From: UBA7239 sp035430165
GTDB taxonomy: Bacteria; Pseudomonadota; Gammaproteobacteria; Pseudomonadales; UBA7239
Assembly (NCBI GenBank): GCA_035430165.1
Contig: DAOMGE010000007.1
Span: forward strand, 15,827-79,826
DNA: 64,000 nt
Direction: 5' to 3'
Positions within the stretch are counted from its first letter, which is position 1. Each line of letters begins with the position of its first letter. The translations under genes were made by a program, and so were the position numbers. Below are positions 50,907 through 61,210 of the stretch, one piece after another. The notes under the pieces were generated by a model. The model was not told where the DNA came from, did no database searches, and was given only the letters and a program-made list of their open reading frames with translations.

Positions 50907-51631
50907 CCACCACACTCAGCTCACGGCATCTCGCAAAAGCTTACAAAAAACGCCAGGTTATTGATGACGTTTCACTGGATGTATCCAGCGGCGAAATTGT
51001 CGGCTTGCTCGGACCCAATGGCGCAGGGAAGACCACATGTTTCTACATGATGGTCGGGCTGGTGCCTGCAGACAAAGGTGCCATTTTTCTTAACGGAGAA
51101 GAAATCACACATTTGCCCATGCACAGTCGTGCGCAACGCGGATTAGGCTACCTGCCGCAGGAAGCCTCAGTATTTCGCAAACTGAGCGTTCGGAATAATA
51201 TCCTGGCGATTCTGGAAACGCGCAAGGATATGAATGCTGCGCAACGAGAAGAACGCGCCACAGAACTGATGCAGGAATTCCATATCACACACATAGCCGA
51301 TTCACTCGGCATGAGTTTATCGGGAGGTGAACGCAGGCGTGTTGAAATTGCACGTGCACTCGCCAGCGATCCCGGATTTATTCTACTGGATGAGCCGTTT
51401 GCCGGCGTTGACCCGATTTCGGTTGCTGACATCAAGCAGATTATTTATCACTTGCAATCCAAGAACATTGGCATCCTGATCACAGACCACAACGTGAGGG
51501 AAACGCTGTCAATTTGCGAGCGTGCCTATATAGTCGGCGAAGGTCATATCATTGCCGAAGGCACTGCTGAAGAAATTGTGCATCATCCAAAAGTCCGCAA
51601 AGTGTATCTCGGGCAGGATTTTTCTCTGTGA
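50903..51631 (+). CDS. lptB: LPS export ABC transporter ATP-binding protein LptB
   Basis: LptB is the ATPase that powers LPS extraction from the inner membrane. The 242-residue protein has Walker A (GPNGAGKTT), the signature LSGGERRR, Walker B with FILLDEPFAG and the switch His in LITDHNV. It starts at GTG 50903 (GTGA overlap with lptA). It is the last gene of this operon; the commonly adjacent rpoN is not present here, and a terminator follows 51 bases downstream. Confidence 0.97.
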   Translation: MTTTLSSRHLAKAYKKRQVIDDVSLDVSSGEIVGLLGPNGAGKTTCFYMMVGLVPADKGAIFLNGEEITHLPMHSRAQRGLGYLPQEASVFRKLSVRNNILAILETRKDMNAAQREERATELMQEFHITHIADSLGMSLSGGERRRVEIARALASDPGFILLDEPFAGVDPISVADIKQIIYHLQSKNIGILITDHNVRETLSICERAYIVGEGHIIAEGTAEEIVHHPKVRKVYLGQDFSL

Positions 51632-51682
51632 CTTCGTGACTCACCTACACGAATATTTTGTTTCCGCTTCAAACACACAAAC

Positions 51683-51711
51683 AAAAAAGCCCGGCAATGC
51701 CGGGCTTTTTT
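51683..51711. terminator. Bidirectional terminator between lptB and rpoC
   Basis: AAAAAAGCCCGG (51683-51694) and CCGGGCTTTTTT (51700-51711) form a perfect 12-bp stem with a CAATG loop and T-runs on both strands. It ends the kds-lpt operon on the plus strand and the rpoBC operon on the minus strand (rpoC stop at 51731). Confidence 0.95.
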
Positions 51712-51730
51712 GTGCGGTAAAACACACAGA

Positions 51731-54700
51731 TCAGGTGGCGCTGGTTTTCAACGCTTCCGTCAATGCTGCTTCGACATCCTGTGCAGACACACCACCGAAC
51801 TCGGCACGTTGCGCTTCCTGCAAACGTTTGCGACGACGCTCACTGTGATAGGCAAGACCAGTACCGGCAGGAATCAGACGACCCACCACAACGTTTTCTT
51901 TCAGACCACGCAATGAATCGCGTTTGCCTGTAACCGCCGCTTCGGTAAGTACACGCGTGGTTTCCTGGAACGACGCCGCCGAGATAAAGCTTTCCGTTGC
52001 CAGCGATGCCTTGGTAATACCCAGCAACATCCGCTCGAACTGCGCAGGCGTCTTGTTAGCTGCTTCCAGTTGTTCGTTGATTTCCTGGATATTGCTGAAC
52101 TCTGCCTGCTCACCTTTCACGTAAGATGAGTCACCCATTTCCTGGATCTCAACCTTGCGTAACATCTGGCGCACGATAACTTCAATGTGCTTGTCGTTAA
52201 TTTTCACGCCCTGGAGTCGATAAACTTCCTGGATTTCGTTAACGATATATCGCGCCAGCTCTTCGATACCTTTCAGACGCAGGATGTCGTGCGAGTTTGG
52301 CGGGCCCTCAGAAATAATCTCTCCGCGCTCTACGCTCTCACCCTCGAATACGGACAGCTGGCGATATTTCGGTATCAACAATTCCCAATTGGCACTGCCA
52401 TCAGCCAACGGCTTGCCATCCGCCGGGGTGATGATCAAACGGCGCTTGCCTTTGGTTTCCTTGCCGAAACTGACAGTGCCCGATACTTCGGCCAGAATAG
52501 CTGGTTCCTTGGGTTTGCGCGCTTCGAACAAATCTGCAACGCGAGGCAGACCACCTGTGATATCACGGGTTTTTGAGCCTTCCTGCGGAATACGTGCAAC
52601 CACGTCACCCACACCAGCCATGCCACCGTCCGTCAATGCCACAAGGGCATTTGGCGGCAGCATGTAATGTGCCGGTACCGTCGAGTTGGCCAGGCACACT
52701 TCCTTGCCACTGGCATCCAACAGCGATACCGATGGTTTCAAGTCCTTACCTGCAGCAGGGCGTTCATTTGGATCAATAACCTGAATGTTGGACAAACCTG
52801 TCAGCTCATCCGTCTGACGGCGGATACTGAGGTTGTCTTCCATACCGGAGAAACGCACTTTACCGGCTACTTCTGTAATGATCGGGTGAGTGTGCGGATC
52901 CCATTTGGCCACAACTGCTCCCGCTTCAACGGTTGCACCGTCCTTGACGGAAATAACAGCGCCGTATGGCAACTTGTAACGCTCACGCTCACGACCATTT
53001 TCGTCGGCAACGGCCAACTGGCCTGAGCGGGATACAGCAACCAGCTCACCCGTGCTGCGCTCAACCACTTTAATGTTATGCAGACGAACAACACCGCCTT
53101 TTTTCACTTGCACGCTGTCAGCCGCAGACGCCCTTGATGCCGCACCACCAATGTGGAACGTACGCATCGTCAACTGGGTGCCTGGTTCACCGATAGACTG
53201 GGCCGCCATAACACCAGCAGCTTCACCGACGTTAACCAGATGGCCACGCGCCAGATCACGACCGTAACAGGTCGCACAAATACCAAAACGGGTTTTACAG
53301 GTAATCGGCGAACGCACCAACACTTCGTCAATACCCATACGTTCGATTTCGATAACAAGTTTTTCATCGATCATCGTGCCTGCAGAAATTGCAGTTTCAT
53401 TGGTACCCGGTTTCAGCACATCGATTGCCACAACGCGTCCGAGGATACGATCACCGAGTGACTCGATAATATCGCCACCCTCGATTACCGGTGTGAGCGT
53501 CAACCCTTCATCCGTGCCACAATCCACTTCCGTCACAACCAGATCCTGCGCAACGTCGACAAGGCGACGCGTCAGGTAACCGGAGTTGGCAGTTTTCAAT
53601 GCGGTATCTGCCAGGCCTTTACGCGCACCGTGTGTGGAAATGAAGTACTGGAGTACATTCAGACCTTCACGGAAGTTAGCTGTAATTGGCGTTTCGATAA
53701 TCGAACCATCAGGACGCGCCATCAGGCCACGCATACCAGCCAGCTGACGAATCTGCGCTGCAGAACCCCGTGCGCCGGAATCGGCCATCACATAAACGGA
53801 GTTAAAGGAATCCTGCTTGACTTCCTCACCCTTGCGATTGATCACCGCTTCTTTCGACAGGTTTTCCATCATGCACTTGGCAACCTGATCATTAGCACGC
53901 GACCAGATATCGATAACCTTGTTGTATTTCTCACCGTGGGTTACGAGGCCAGAAGCGAATTGTTGCTCGATTTCGAGAACCTCGGCATCTGCCTTATCAA
54001 TGATTTCTGTTTTCTCTTTCGGGATAACAAAGTCATTAACACCGATGGAAACGCCCGACTTGGTAGAGAAGTCATAGCCGGTATACATCAGCTTGTCCGC
54101 AAAAATAACGGTAGCTTTCAAACCGACACGGCGATAACACTGGTTAATCACACGAGAGATTGCCTTTTTAACCATCGGTTGGTTTACCACCTCAAATGGC
54201 AAACCTTCTGGCACGATATCCCACAACAAGGCACGGCCCGTAGTGGTGTCATAAAGTTTCACGGTTTCAGTACGCTCACCGGTTTCTTCATCAAACAACA
54301 CTTCACGGATACGCACACGGATTTTGGCTTGCAGGCCAACCTGTTTGCCGTAATAGGCGCGGCTGACTTCCTTGATATCAGAAAAAGCCATGCCTTCACC
54401 TTTGGCATTGACGCGGTCACGCGTCATCCAGTACAGGCCCAAGACCACGTCTTGCGATGGCACGATAATCGGCTCGCCGTTGGCAGGCGACAGGATGTTA
54501 TTAGTCGACATCATTAAAGCACGCGCTTCCAGCTGCGCTTCAATCGTCAGCGGAACGTGTACAGCCATCTGGTCACCGTCAAAGTCGGCGTTGTAAGCCG
54601 AACAGACGAGCGGATGCAGCTGGATCGCCTTACCTTCAATCAATACCGGCTCAAATGCCTGTATGCCAAGGCGGTGAAGCGTTGGTGCGCGGTTCAGCAA

Positions 54701-55966
54701 TACCGGATGTTCCCGGATTACGTCAGCGAGGATATCCCACACTTCCGCCGTTTCACGCTCAACCATTTTCTTGGCAGCTTTGATCGTTGTGGCCAGACCA
54801 CGCATTTCCAGCTTGCCAAAGATGAATGGCTTGAACAATTCGAGCGCCATTTTTTTCGGCAAACCACACTGATGCAATTTCAGGGTAGGGCCAACCACAA
54901 TAACCGAACGACCGGAGTAGTCGACACGCTTACCAAGCAAGTTCTGGCGGAATCGACCTTGCTTGCCCTTGATCATGTCGGCCAGTGATTTCAGTGGGCG
55001 TTTGTTACTGCCGGTGATGGCACGGCCACGACGACCGTTGTCGAGCAAAGCGTCCACAGACTCCTGCAACATGCGCTTTTCATTACGAACGATGATGTCT
55101 GGCGCGTTCAAATCGAGCAGGCGCTTCAGGCGATTGTTACGGTTGATCACGCGACGATACAAATCATTTAGATCAGATGTCGCAAACCGACCACCATCCA
55201 GCGGTACCAGTGGGCGCAAATCCGGCGGCAATACCGGCAAAGCTTCCAACACCATCCATTCCGGCTTGTTGCCTGAACTCTGGAAACCTTCAAGCAGCTT
55301 GAGGCGCTTGGACAGTTTTTTCAGTTTGGTCTCAGATGTAGTTTGCGGAATTTCTTCACGTAAACGCGTCACTTCGCCATCGATATCGATATCACGCAAC
55401 AAAGCCTGAATTGCTTCAGCGCCCATTTTCGCTTCAAAATCGTCGCCGAATTCTTCCATCGACTGGTAATACTCTTCGTCGTTCAGCATCTTGCCTTTTT
55501 CGAGCGACGTCAGACCAGGATCCGTTACAACAAATGACTCAAAATATAATACGCGCTCAATATCGCGCAGTGTCATATCCAGCAACATACCGATACGGCT
55601 AGGCAACGATTTCAGGAACCAGATATGGGCAACCGGTGATGCAAGCTCAATGTGACCCATACGCTCGCGACGCACTTTAGCCAACGCCACTTCCACGCCG
55701 CATTTTTCACAAATAACACCGCGATGCTTCAGGCGCTTGTATTTTCCACAAAGACATTCGTAGTCTTTTACTGGTCCAAAAATCTTGGCGCAGAACAGTC
55801 CGTCACGCTCTGGCTTGAACGTACGATAGTTAATGGTTTCCGGTTTTTTTACTTCGCCGAATGACCAGGAGCGAATCATTTCTGGCGATGCAAGACCAAT
55901 ACGGATGCTGTCAAATTCATCCGTATGCCCCTGTGAGGACTTCAGTAAGCTCATCAAATCTTTCAT
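51731..55966 (-). CDS. rpoC: DNA-directed RNA polymerase subunit beta-prime
   Basis: The largest subunit of RNA polymerase, forming the clamp and the catalytic site. The 1411-residue product matches gammaproteobacterial RpoC (E. coli 1407). The N-terminal zinc site appears as CLCGKYKRLKHRGVICEKCG and the catalytic magnesium motif as NADFDGDQMAVH. The second zinc site, near CKTRFGICATCYGRDLARGH, is intact. It lies 17 bases after rpoB on the same strand and ends just before the bidirectional terminator. Confidence 0.99.
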   Translation of the reverse strand: MKDLMSLLKSSQGHTDEFDSIRIGLASPEMIRSWSFGEVKKPETINYRTFKPERDGLFCAKIFGPVKDYECLCGKYKRLKHRGVICEKCGVEVALAKVRRERMGHIELASPVAHIWFLKSLPSRIGMLLDMTLRDIERVLYFESFVVTDPGLTSLEKGKMLNDEEYYQSMEEFGDDFEAKMGAEAIQALLRDIDIDGEVTRLREEIPQTTSETKLKKLSKRLKLLEGFQSSGNKPEWMVLEALPVLPPDLRPLVPLDGGRFATSDLNDLYRRVINRNNRLKRLLDLNAPDIIVRNEKRMLQESVDALLDNGRRGRAITGSNKRPLKSLADMIKGKQGRFRQNLLGKRVDYSGRSVIVVGPTLKLHQCGLPKKMALELFKPFIFGKLEMRGLATTIKAAKKMVERETAEVWDILADVIREHPVLLNRAPTLHRLGIQAFEPVLIEGKAIQLHPLVCSAYNADFDGDQMAVHVPLTIEAQLEARALMMSTNNILSPANGEPIIVPSQDVVLGLYWMTRDRVNAKGEGMAFSDIKEVSRAYYGKQVGLQAKIRVRIREVLFDEETGERTETVKLYDTTTGRALLWDIVPEGLPFEVVNQPMVKKAISRVINQCYRRVGLKATVIFADKLMYTGYDFSTKSGVSIGVNDFVIPKEKTEIIDKADAEVLEIEQQFASGLVTHGEKYNKVIDIWSRANDQVAKCMMENLSKEAVINRKGEEVKQDSFNSVYVMADSGARGSAAQIRQLAGMRGLMARPDGSIIETPITANFREGLNVLQYFISTHGARKGLADTALKTANSGYLTRRLVDVAQDLVVTEVDCGTDEGLTLTPVIEGGDIIESLGDRILGRVVAIDVLKPGTNETAISAGTMIDEKLVIEIERMGIDEVLVRSPITCKTRFGICATCYGRDLARGHLVNVGEAAGVMAAQSIGEPGTQLTMRTFHIGGAASRASAADSVQVKKGGVVRLHNIKVVERSTGELVAVSRSGQLAVADENGRERERYKLPYGAVISVKDGATVEAGAVVAKWDPHTHPIITEVAGKVRFSGMEDNLSIRRQTDELTGLSNIQVIDPNERPAAGKDLKPSVSLLDASGKEVCLANSTVPAHYMLPPNALVALTDGGMAGVGDVVARIPQEGSKTRDITGGLPRVADLFEARKPKEPAILAEVSGTVSFGKETKGKRRLIITPADGKPLADGSANWELLIPKYRQLSVFEGESVERGEIISEGPPNSHDILRLKGIEELARYIVNEIQEVYRLQGVKINDKHIEVIVRQMLRKVEIQEMGDSSYVKGEQAEFSNIQEINEQLEAANKTPAQFERMLLGITKASLATESFISAASFQETTRVLTEAAVTGKRDSLRGLKENVVVGRLIPAGTGLAYHSERRRKRLQEAQRAEFGGVSAQDVEAALTEALKTSAT

Positions 55967-55983
55967 GATCTAATCCTCAGCAA

Positions 55984-58900
55984 TCAGTTGTCGATCTCAA
56001 GCTCGATATCAATACCGAGCGAGCGAATTTCTTTAACCAGTACGTTGAAGGACTCAGGCATGCCCGGCTCCATACGGTGATCGCCATCGACGATGTTTTT
56101 GTACATTTTCGTACGACCACCTACATCATCCGATTTGACCGTCAACATTTCCTGCAATGTGTAAGCCGCACCATATGCTTCAAGTGCCCATACTTCCATT
56201 TCACCAAAACGCTGACCACCGAACTGCGCTTTACCACCCAGCGGCTGTTGCGTAACAAGTGAATAAGAACCGGTCGAACGTGCATGCATCTTGTCATCGA
56301 CCAAATGGTTCAACTTCAGCATGTACATGTAGCCAACAGTAACAGGGCGCTCGAATTCATCACCGGTACGGCCGTCAAACAATGTCATCTGGCCGGATTC
56401 AGGCATATCTGCCAGTTTCAGCAACCCCTTGATTTCTGTTTCGCGCGCGCCGTTGAAAACCGGTGTCGCCATCGGCACACCAGAACGCAAGTTTTCTGCC
56501 AGAGCAAACACTTCCGCGTCGGTCAACGATGGAATATTTTCCACACGGCCCTCACCAGAGGCATAAATCGCCTCCAGAAACTTACGCAACTCTGCCACTT
56601 TGCGCTGTTCTTTCAGCATGACATCGATCTTTTCACCGAGACCTTTGGCCGCAAGCCCCAGATGGGTTTCAAGAATCTGACCAACGTTCATACGCGATGG
56701 AACGCCAAGCGGATTCAAGACGATATCAACCGGCTCGCCGTGCTTGTCATGTGGCATGTCCTCAACCGGCATGATGACTGAAACCACACCTTTGTTACCG
56801 TGACGACCTGCCATTTTGTCACCGGGCTGCACACGACGTTTCACAGCAAGATAGACTTTCACAATTTTCAGAACACCAGGCGCAAGGTCATCGCCACCCT
56901 GGATTTTCTTGCGCTTGTCTTCAAACATTTCTTCTTGCAGTTTCTTGCGCTCAGCCAGACCTTGCTCGGCTTTTTCGATCTGGTCATTCAGTGCGCTATC
57001 TTCCATGCGCAGCTTGAACCAATCTTCACGCGACAGGCCACTCAGCATATCCTGGGTGAGCACAGTGCCTTTTTTCAAGCCTGCACCACCATTCACTTTC
57101 TGGTTCAACAATGCCGCTTGCAAACGCTCCAGTGTCGCTCCTTCCATGATGCGATATTCTTCGTTCAGATCCTTGCGATACTGGTCGAGTTGGCTCTTTT
57201 CAATTTCCAGTGCACGCTGGTCTTTCTTCAAACCATCACGAGTGAAAACCTGCACATCGATAACTGTGCCCTTCGTACTTGAAGGCACACGCAGGGAAGT
57301 ATCTTTCACATCTGACGCTTTTTCACCAAAGATGGCGCGTAACAATTTTTCTTCAGGTGTCAGCTGGGTCTCGCCTTTAGGCGTAACTTTGCCAACCAGA
57401 ATGTCTCCAGCACGCACTTCCGCACCAACGTACACGATACCGGACTCATCCAACTTGCCGAGTGCACCTTCGCCGACATTCGGAATATCTGCAGTGATTT
57501 CCTCTGCGCCCAGTTTCGTATCACGGGCAATACAAGTAAGTTCCTGAATGTGGATAGAAGTGAAGCGATCTTCTTTAACCACACGTTCGGAAATAAGGAT
57601 CGAGTCCTCAAAGTTGTAGCCATTCCAGGGCATAAACGCAATGCGCATGTTCTGCCCCAGTGCCAAATCACCAAGATCGACAGACGCACCATCCGCCAAC
57701 ACATCACCGCGCGCAACGACATCACCGGGACGCACGATAGGACGCTGGTTGATACAAGTGTTCTGGTTAGAGCGGGTGTACTTGATCAGGTTATAGATAT
57801 CAACACCTGCATCACCTTTTGCAACTTCATCTTCATTGACGCGGATAACAATACGGCTCGCATCAACGCTATCAACAACTCCACCTCGGCGCGCAATCTC
57901 GCAAACACCCGAATCAGTTGCGACAACACGCTCCATACCGGTACCTACCAACGGTTTTTGGGCGCGTAAAGTAGGTACAGCCTGCCGCTGCATGTTCGAA
58001 CCCATCAACGCACGGTTCGCATCATCGTGCTCCAGAAAAGGAATCAACGATGCAGCTACAGACACCACCTGGCGAGGAGACACATCCATATACTGGACGT
58101 CTTGCGGTGGTTTGACTGTAAATTCATTCATGTGGCGCACAGCAACCATGTCTTCCAGCAGGTTGCCTTTTGCATCCATCCTGGCAGACGACTGGGCAAT
58201 TACATGCTCCGCTTCATTGATGGCAGACAAGTACTCGATGTCATCGGTCACTTTGCCATTAATTACTTTGCGATATGGCGTTTCGATAAAGCCATAGTCA
58301 TTAGTGCGGGCATACGTTGCCAATGAATTGATCAGACCGATATTCGGACCTTCTGGCGTTTCGATCGGGCATACGCGGCCGTAGTGCGTCGGATGCACGT
58401 CACGAACTTCAAAACCTGCCCGCTCACGCGTCAAGCCGCCAGGGCCGAGCGCGGAAACGCGGCGCTTGTGAGTGACTTCCGAAAGGGGATTGTTCTGATC
58501 CATAAACTGCGACAACTGCGAGGAGCCAAAAAACTCCTTGATGGCAGCCGCAACCGGCTTGGCATTGATCAAATCCTGCGGCATCAATCCTTCACTTTCT
58601 GCAACAGAAAGACGCTCTTTCACCGCGCGCTCTACACGCACAAGACCGACACGGAATTGGTTCTCTGCCATCTCACCGACAGATCGCACACGACGATTGC
58701 CCAAGTGGTCAATATCATCAACCACGCCGCGACCGTTTCGTATATCAATCAGACACTTCAACACATCGACAATATCTTCACGCGACAGGATGCCTTCACC
58801 CTTGATTTCTTCGCGGCCAAGTCGGCGATTGAACTTCATTCGGCCAACAGTAGAAAGGTCATAACGCTCTTGCGAGAAGAAAAGATTCTGGAACAGATTT

Positions 58901-60063
58901 TCTGCGGCATCCTTGGTTGGCGGCTCACCAGGACGCATCATGCGATAAATTTCCACAAGTGCGTCAAGCTGGGTGCGACTCGGGTCACTGCGCAAGGTTT
59001 CAGAAATAAACGGACCGCAATCAAGATCGTTCGTGTAAATCGTCTCGAAATCAGTAACGCCTGCTTCCGAGAGTTTTTTCAGGACATCCGCAGCGAGCAC
59101 AGTATTACACTCAAACAGAATCTCACCGGTTTTAGGATTGACAATGTCTTTTGCCAATGAACGGCCATGCAGATAGGTAGCCGGAACCTGTAACTTGTCT
59201 ATTCCTGCTTTTTCCAGCAAACGGATATGACGCGCTGTGATGCGTCGACCTTCTTCAATCAGGATGTTGCCTTTGCTGTCTGCAATATCAAACGCAGCGA
59301 CGTCACCACGCAAACGAGAGGGAACAAGATCAAACTGGTAACCGCCTTCCGCCAAAGCATAGAAGTGGTCATTTTCAAAAAACATCGCCAACATTTCTTC
59401 GGCGTTATAGGAAAGTGCGCGCAACAAAATACTTGCCGGCAATTTGCGACGGCGGTCGATACGCACATAGACCAGATCTTTCGGGTCAAACTCAAAATCC
59501 AGCCACGAACCACGGTAAGGAATAATTCGTGCGTTGTACAACAACTTACCGGAGCTATGCGTTTTGCCCTTGTCGTGATCAAAAAATACGCCAGGCGAGC
59601 GATGCAACTGAGATACAACAACACGCTCGGTTCCATTGATAATAAAAGTGCCATGCTCTGTCATGAGCGGAATTTCGCCCATGTAAACTTCCTGCTCCTT
59701 GATGTCCTTGATCGCTTTATTACTAGACTCACGATCATAGATAACCAGGCGTACTTTTACGCGCAACGGCACTGCGTAGGTCACACCACGCAGCTTCGAC
59801 TCATTAACATCAAACATCGGTTTGCCGAGCGTGTACTCAACATAATCGAGTGCAGCATTGCCGGAATAACTGACAATAGGAAACACGGACTTGAATGCGG
59901 CTTGTAGACCGACGTCAAGACGGTTAGCAGGCGCAAGGTGCGCTTGCGTGAAATTTTGATAGGAGTCTAGCTGGATTGCCAGCAGGAAAGGAATGTCCAT
60001 TACCTGCGGCAGCTTGCCGAAATCCTTCCGAATACGCTTCTTCTCGGTGTATGAGTAAGCCAT
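55984..60063 (-). CDS. rpoB: DNA-directed RNA polymerase subunit beta
   Basis: The second-largest RNA polymerase subunit, carrying the rifampicin-binding region. The 1359-residue protein has the usual length (E. coli 1342). The rif region reads SSQLSQFMDQNNPLSEVTHKRR with the standard drug-sensitive residues. The C-terminal region includes the QPLGGKAQFGGQRFGEME motif. The product ends about 18 bases before rpoC. The 234-base gap upstream holds a terminator-like hairpin. Confidence 0.99.
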   Translation of the reverse strand: MAYSYTEKKRIRKDFGKLPQVMDIPFLLAIQLDSYQNFTQAHLAPANRLDVGLQAAFKSVFPIVSYSGNAALDYVEYTLGKPMFDVNESKLRGVTYAVPLRVKVRLVIYDRESSNKAIKDIKEQEVYMGEIPLMTEHGTFIINGTERVVVSQLHRSPGVFFDHDKGKTHSSGKLLYNARIIPYRGSWLDFEFDPKDLVYVRIDRRRKLPASILLRALSYNAEEMLAMFFENDHFYALAEGGYQFDLVPSRLRGDVAAFDIADSKGNILIEEGRRITARHIRLLEKAGIDKLQVPATYLHGRSLAKDIVNPKTGEILFECNTVLAADVLKKLSEAGVTDFETIYTNDLDCGPFISETLRSDPSRTQLDALVEIYRMMRPGEPPTKDAAENLFQNLFFSQERYDLSTVGRMKFNRRLGREEIKGEGILSREDIVDVLKCLIDIRNGRGVVDDIDHLGNRRVRSVGEMAENQFRVGLVRVERAVKERLSVAESEGLMPQDLINAKPVAAAIKEFFGSSQLSQFMDQNNPLSEVTHKRRVSALGPGGLTRERAGFEVRDVHPTHYGRVCPIETPEGPNIGLINSLATYARTNDYGFIETPYRKVINGKVTDDIEYLSAINEAEHVIAQSSARMDAKGNLLEDMVAVRHMNEFTVKPPQDVQYMDVSPRQVVSVAASLIPFLEHDDANRALMGSNMQRQAVPTLRAQKPLVGTGMERVVATDSGVCEIARRGGVVDSVDASRIVIRVNEDEVAKGDAGVDIYNLIKYTRSNQNTCINQRPIVRPGDVVARGDVLADGASVDLGDLALGQNMRIAFMPWNGYNFEDSILISERVVKEDRFTSIHIQELTCIARDTKLGAEEITADIPNVGEGALGKLDESGIVYVGAEVRAGDILVGKVTPKGETQLTPEEKLLRAIFGEKASDVKDTSLRVPSSTKGTVIDVQVFTRDGLKKDQRALEIEKSQLDQYRKDLNEEYRIMEGATLERLQAALLNQKVNGGAGLKKGTVLTQDMLSGLSREDWFKLRMEDSALNDQIEKAEQGLAERKKLQEEMFEDKRKKIQGGDDLAPGVLKIVKVYLAVKRRVQPGDKMAGRHGNKGVVSVIMPVEDMPHDKHGEPVDIVLNPLGVPSRMNVGQILETHLGLAAKGLGEKIDVMLKEQRKVAELRKFLEAIYASGEGRVENIPSLTDAEVFALAENLRSGVPMATPVFNGARETEIKGLLKLADMPESGQMTLFDGRTGDEFERPVTVGYMYMLKLNHLVDDKMHARSTGSYSLVTQQPLGGKAQFGGQRFGEMEVWALEAYGAAYTLQEMLTVKSDDVGGRTKMYKNIVDGDHRMEPGMPESFNVLVKEIRSLGIDIELEIDN

Positions 60064-60170
60064 CTGTATTCCCCAATGTGATCGTCTGATTACTGCATAT
60101 TGCTATTTACTGCATTCGCCTAAACTTGCGCCCATATTTCACGCAATTCCTGCATGCGTGAAGAAAGCGC

Positions 60171-60199
60171 AAAAAGGCCGACGGGAATACCCATCAGCC
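60171..60199 (-). terminator. Terminator-like hairpin between rplL and rpoB
   Basis: On the minus strand, GGCTGATGGG (60199-60190) and CCCGTCGGCC (60185-60176) form a 10-bp stem with two G-T pairs and a TATT loop. It is followed directly by TTTTT (60175-60171). Its place between rplL and rpoB matches the partial terminator known in E. coli, which lowers rpoBC relative to ribosomal proteins. Another stem, AAGCTGC/GCAGCTT, lies just upstream (about 60209-60246) and may be a processing site. Confidence 0.7.
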
Positions 60200-60297
60200 C
60201 TTCTTCAACAAGCTGCCTGCTCCGTTTCCAGAATAAGCAGCTTGCGTCCGGTCGCCTGCTACTTTTTTCAAGTAAAAAACACTCCTATCGGGTGCAA

Positions 60298-60669
60298 TTA
60301 CTTGAGATCAACCTTGGCACCAGCTTCTTCCAGTTTTTTCTTGGCGTCTTCGGCGTCGGCTTTGGATACACCTTCTTTAACGGTAGATGGTGCACCGTCT
60401 ACCAGATCCTTGGCTTCTTTCAGACCCAGACCCGTCAGTTCACGTACCACCTTAATCACGTTAACTTTCTTTTCACCAGCTGAAGCGAGAATTACAGAAA
60501 ACTCGGTCTGTTCTTCCACAACAGCGGCTGGACCCGCAGCAACTGCAACAGCAGCAGCGGCGCTAACGCCAAATTTTTCTTCCATCGCAGAAATCAGTTC
60601 AACAACATCTTTAACCGACATTTCAGCAATTGCATTGATGATATCTTCTTTGCTAAGTGCCATTTTCAA
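60298..60669 (-). CDS. rplL: 50S ribosomal protein L7/L12
   Basis: The stalk protein of the large subunit, which binds translation factors. The 123-residue product has the N-terminal dimerisation domain, the flexible Ala/Val hinge (AAAAVAVAAGPAAVV), and the C-terminal domain with KVNVIKVVRELTGLGLKEAK. A GAGG lies shortly before the ATG. It is 46 bases after rplJ, in the standard order. Confidence 0.98.
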   Translation of the reverse strand: MKMALSKEDIINAIAEMSVKDVVELISAMEEKFGVSAAAAVAVAAGPAAVVEEQTEFSVILASAGEKKVNVIKVVRELTGLGLKEAKDLVDGAPSTVKEGVSKADAEDAKKKLEEAGAKVDLK

Positions 60670-60715
60670 TTCCTCACTGTGAGCGAAAGCTCGTTAAAAC
60701 CCGAACAAACTGCAA

Positions 60716-61210
60716 TCAGGCAGCTTGCTGTTCTTTTTGATCGCGAATGGCCGCAATAGTGCGTACCAATTTGCCTGCAGATGCTTCTTTCAACACGCTC
60801 ATCAATCTGGCAATAGCTTCGTCATACGTTGGCAATGTTGCCAACATGGCGACATCAACCAGCACGCCTTCAAAGCATGCAGCCTTCAACTCAAGCTTGT
60901 CGTTTTCCTTGGCGAAATCCCGCAAAATACGTGCACCAGCACCGGGGTGTTCGTTTGAGAAAGCGATAATGCTCGGGCCGACAAAGCTGTCAGACAGACA
61001 TTCGTAAGCGGTGCCTTGAACTGCACGGCGCGCGAGTGTGTTACGAACCACTCTAAGCCATACCCCGCTTTCACGGGCCTGCTTGCGCAGCGCATCCATC
61101 TTGTCCACTGTGACGCCGCGAGAATCAGCGACCACGGCAGACAATGCACCCTTAGCAGCATTCTGGACTTCGGCGACTATCGCCTTCTTGTCTTCAAGTG
61201 CTAATGCCAC
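60716..61210 (-). CDS. rplJ: 50S ribosomal protein L10
   Basis: L10 anchors the L7/L12 dimers to the ribosome. The 164-residue protein (E. coli 165) starts MALALEDKKAIVAEV and ends with the helical L12-binding tail. It begins at GTG 61210, with AGGAG eight bases upstream. L10 complexes usually repress their own operon by binding the leader, which would be the 291-base region upstream. Confidence 0.97.
   Translation of the reverse strand: MALALEDKKAIVAEVQNAAKGALSAVVADSRGVTVDKMDALRKQARESGVWLRVVRNTLARRAVQGTAYECLSDSFVGPSIIAFSNEHPGAGARILRDFAKENDKLELKAACFEGVLVDVAMLATLPTYDEAIARLMSVLKEASAGKLVRTIAAIRDQKEQQAA

Noticed and set aside
53630..54517. A 295-codon open frame antisense to rpoC, and similar long frames antisense to rpoB
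   Set aside because: They mirror the codon pattern of a highly conserved gene on the other strand and have no domains or ribosome-binding sites.
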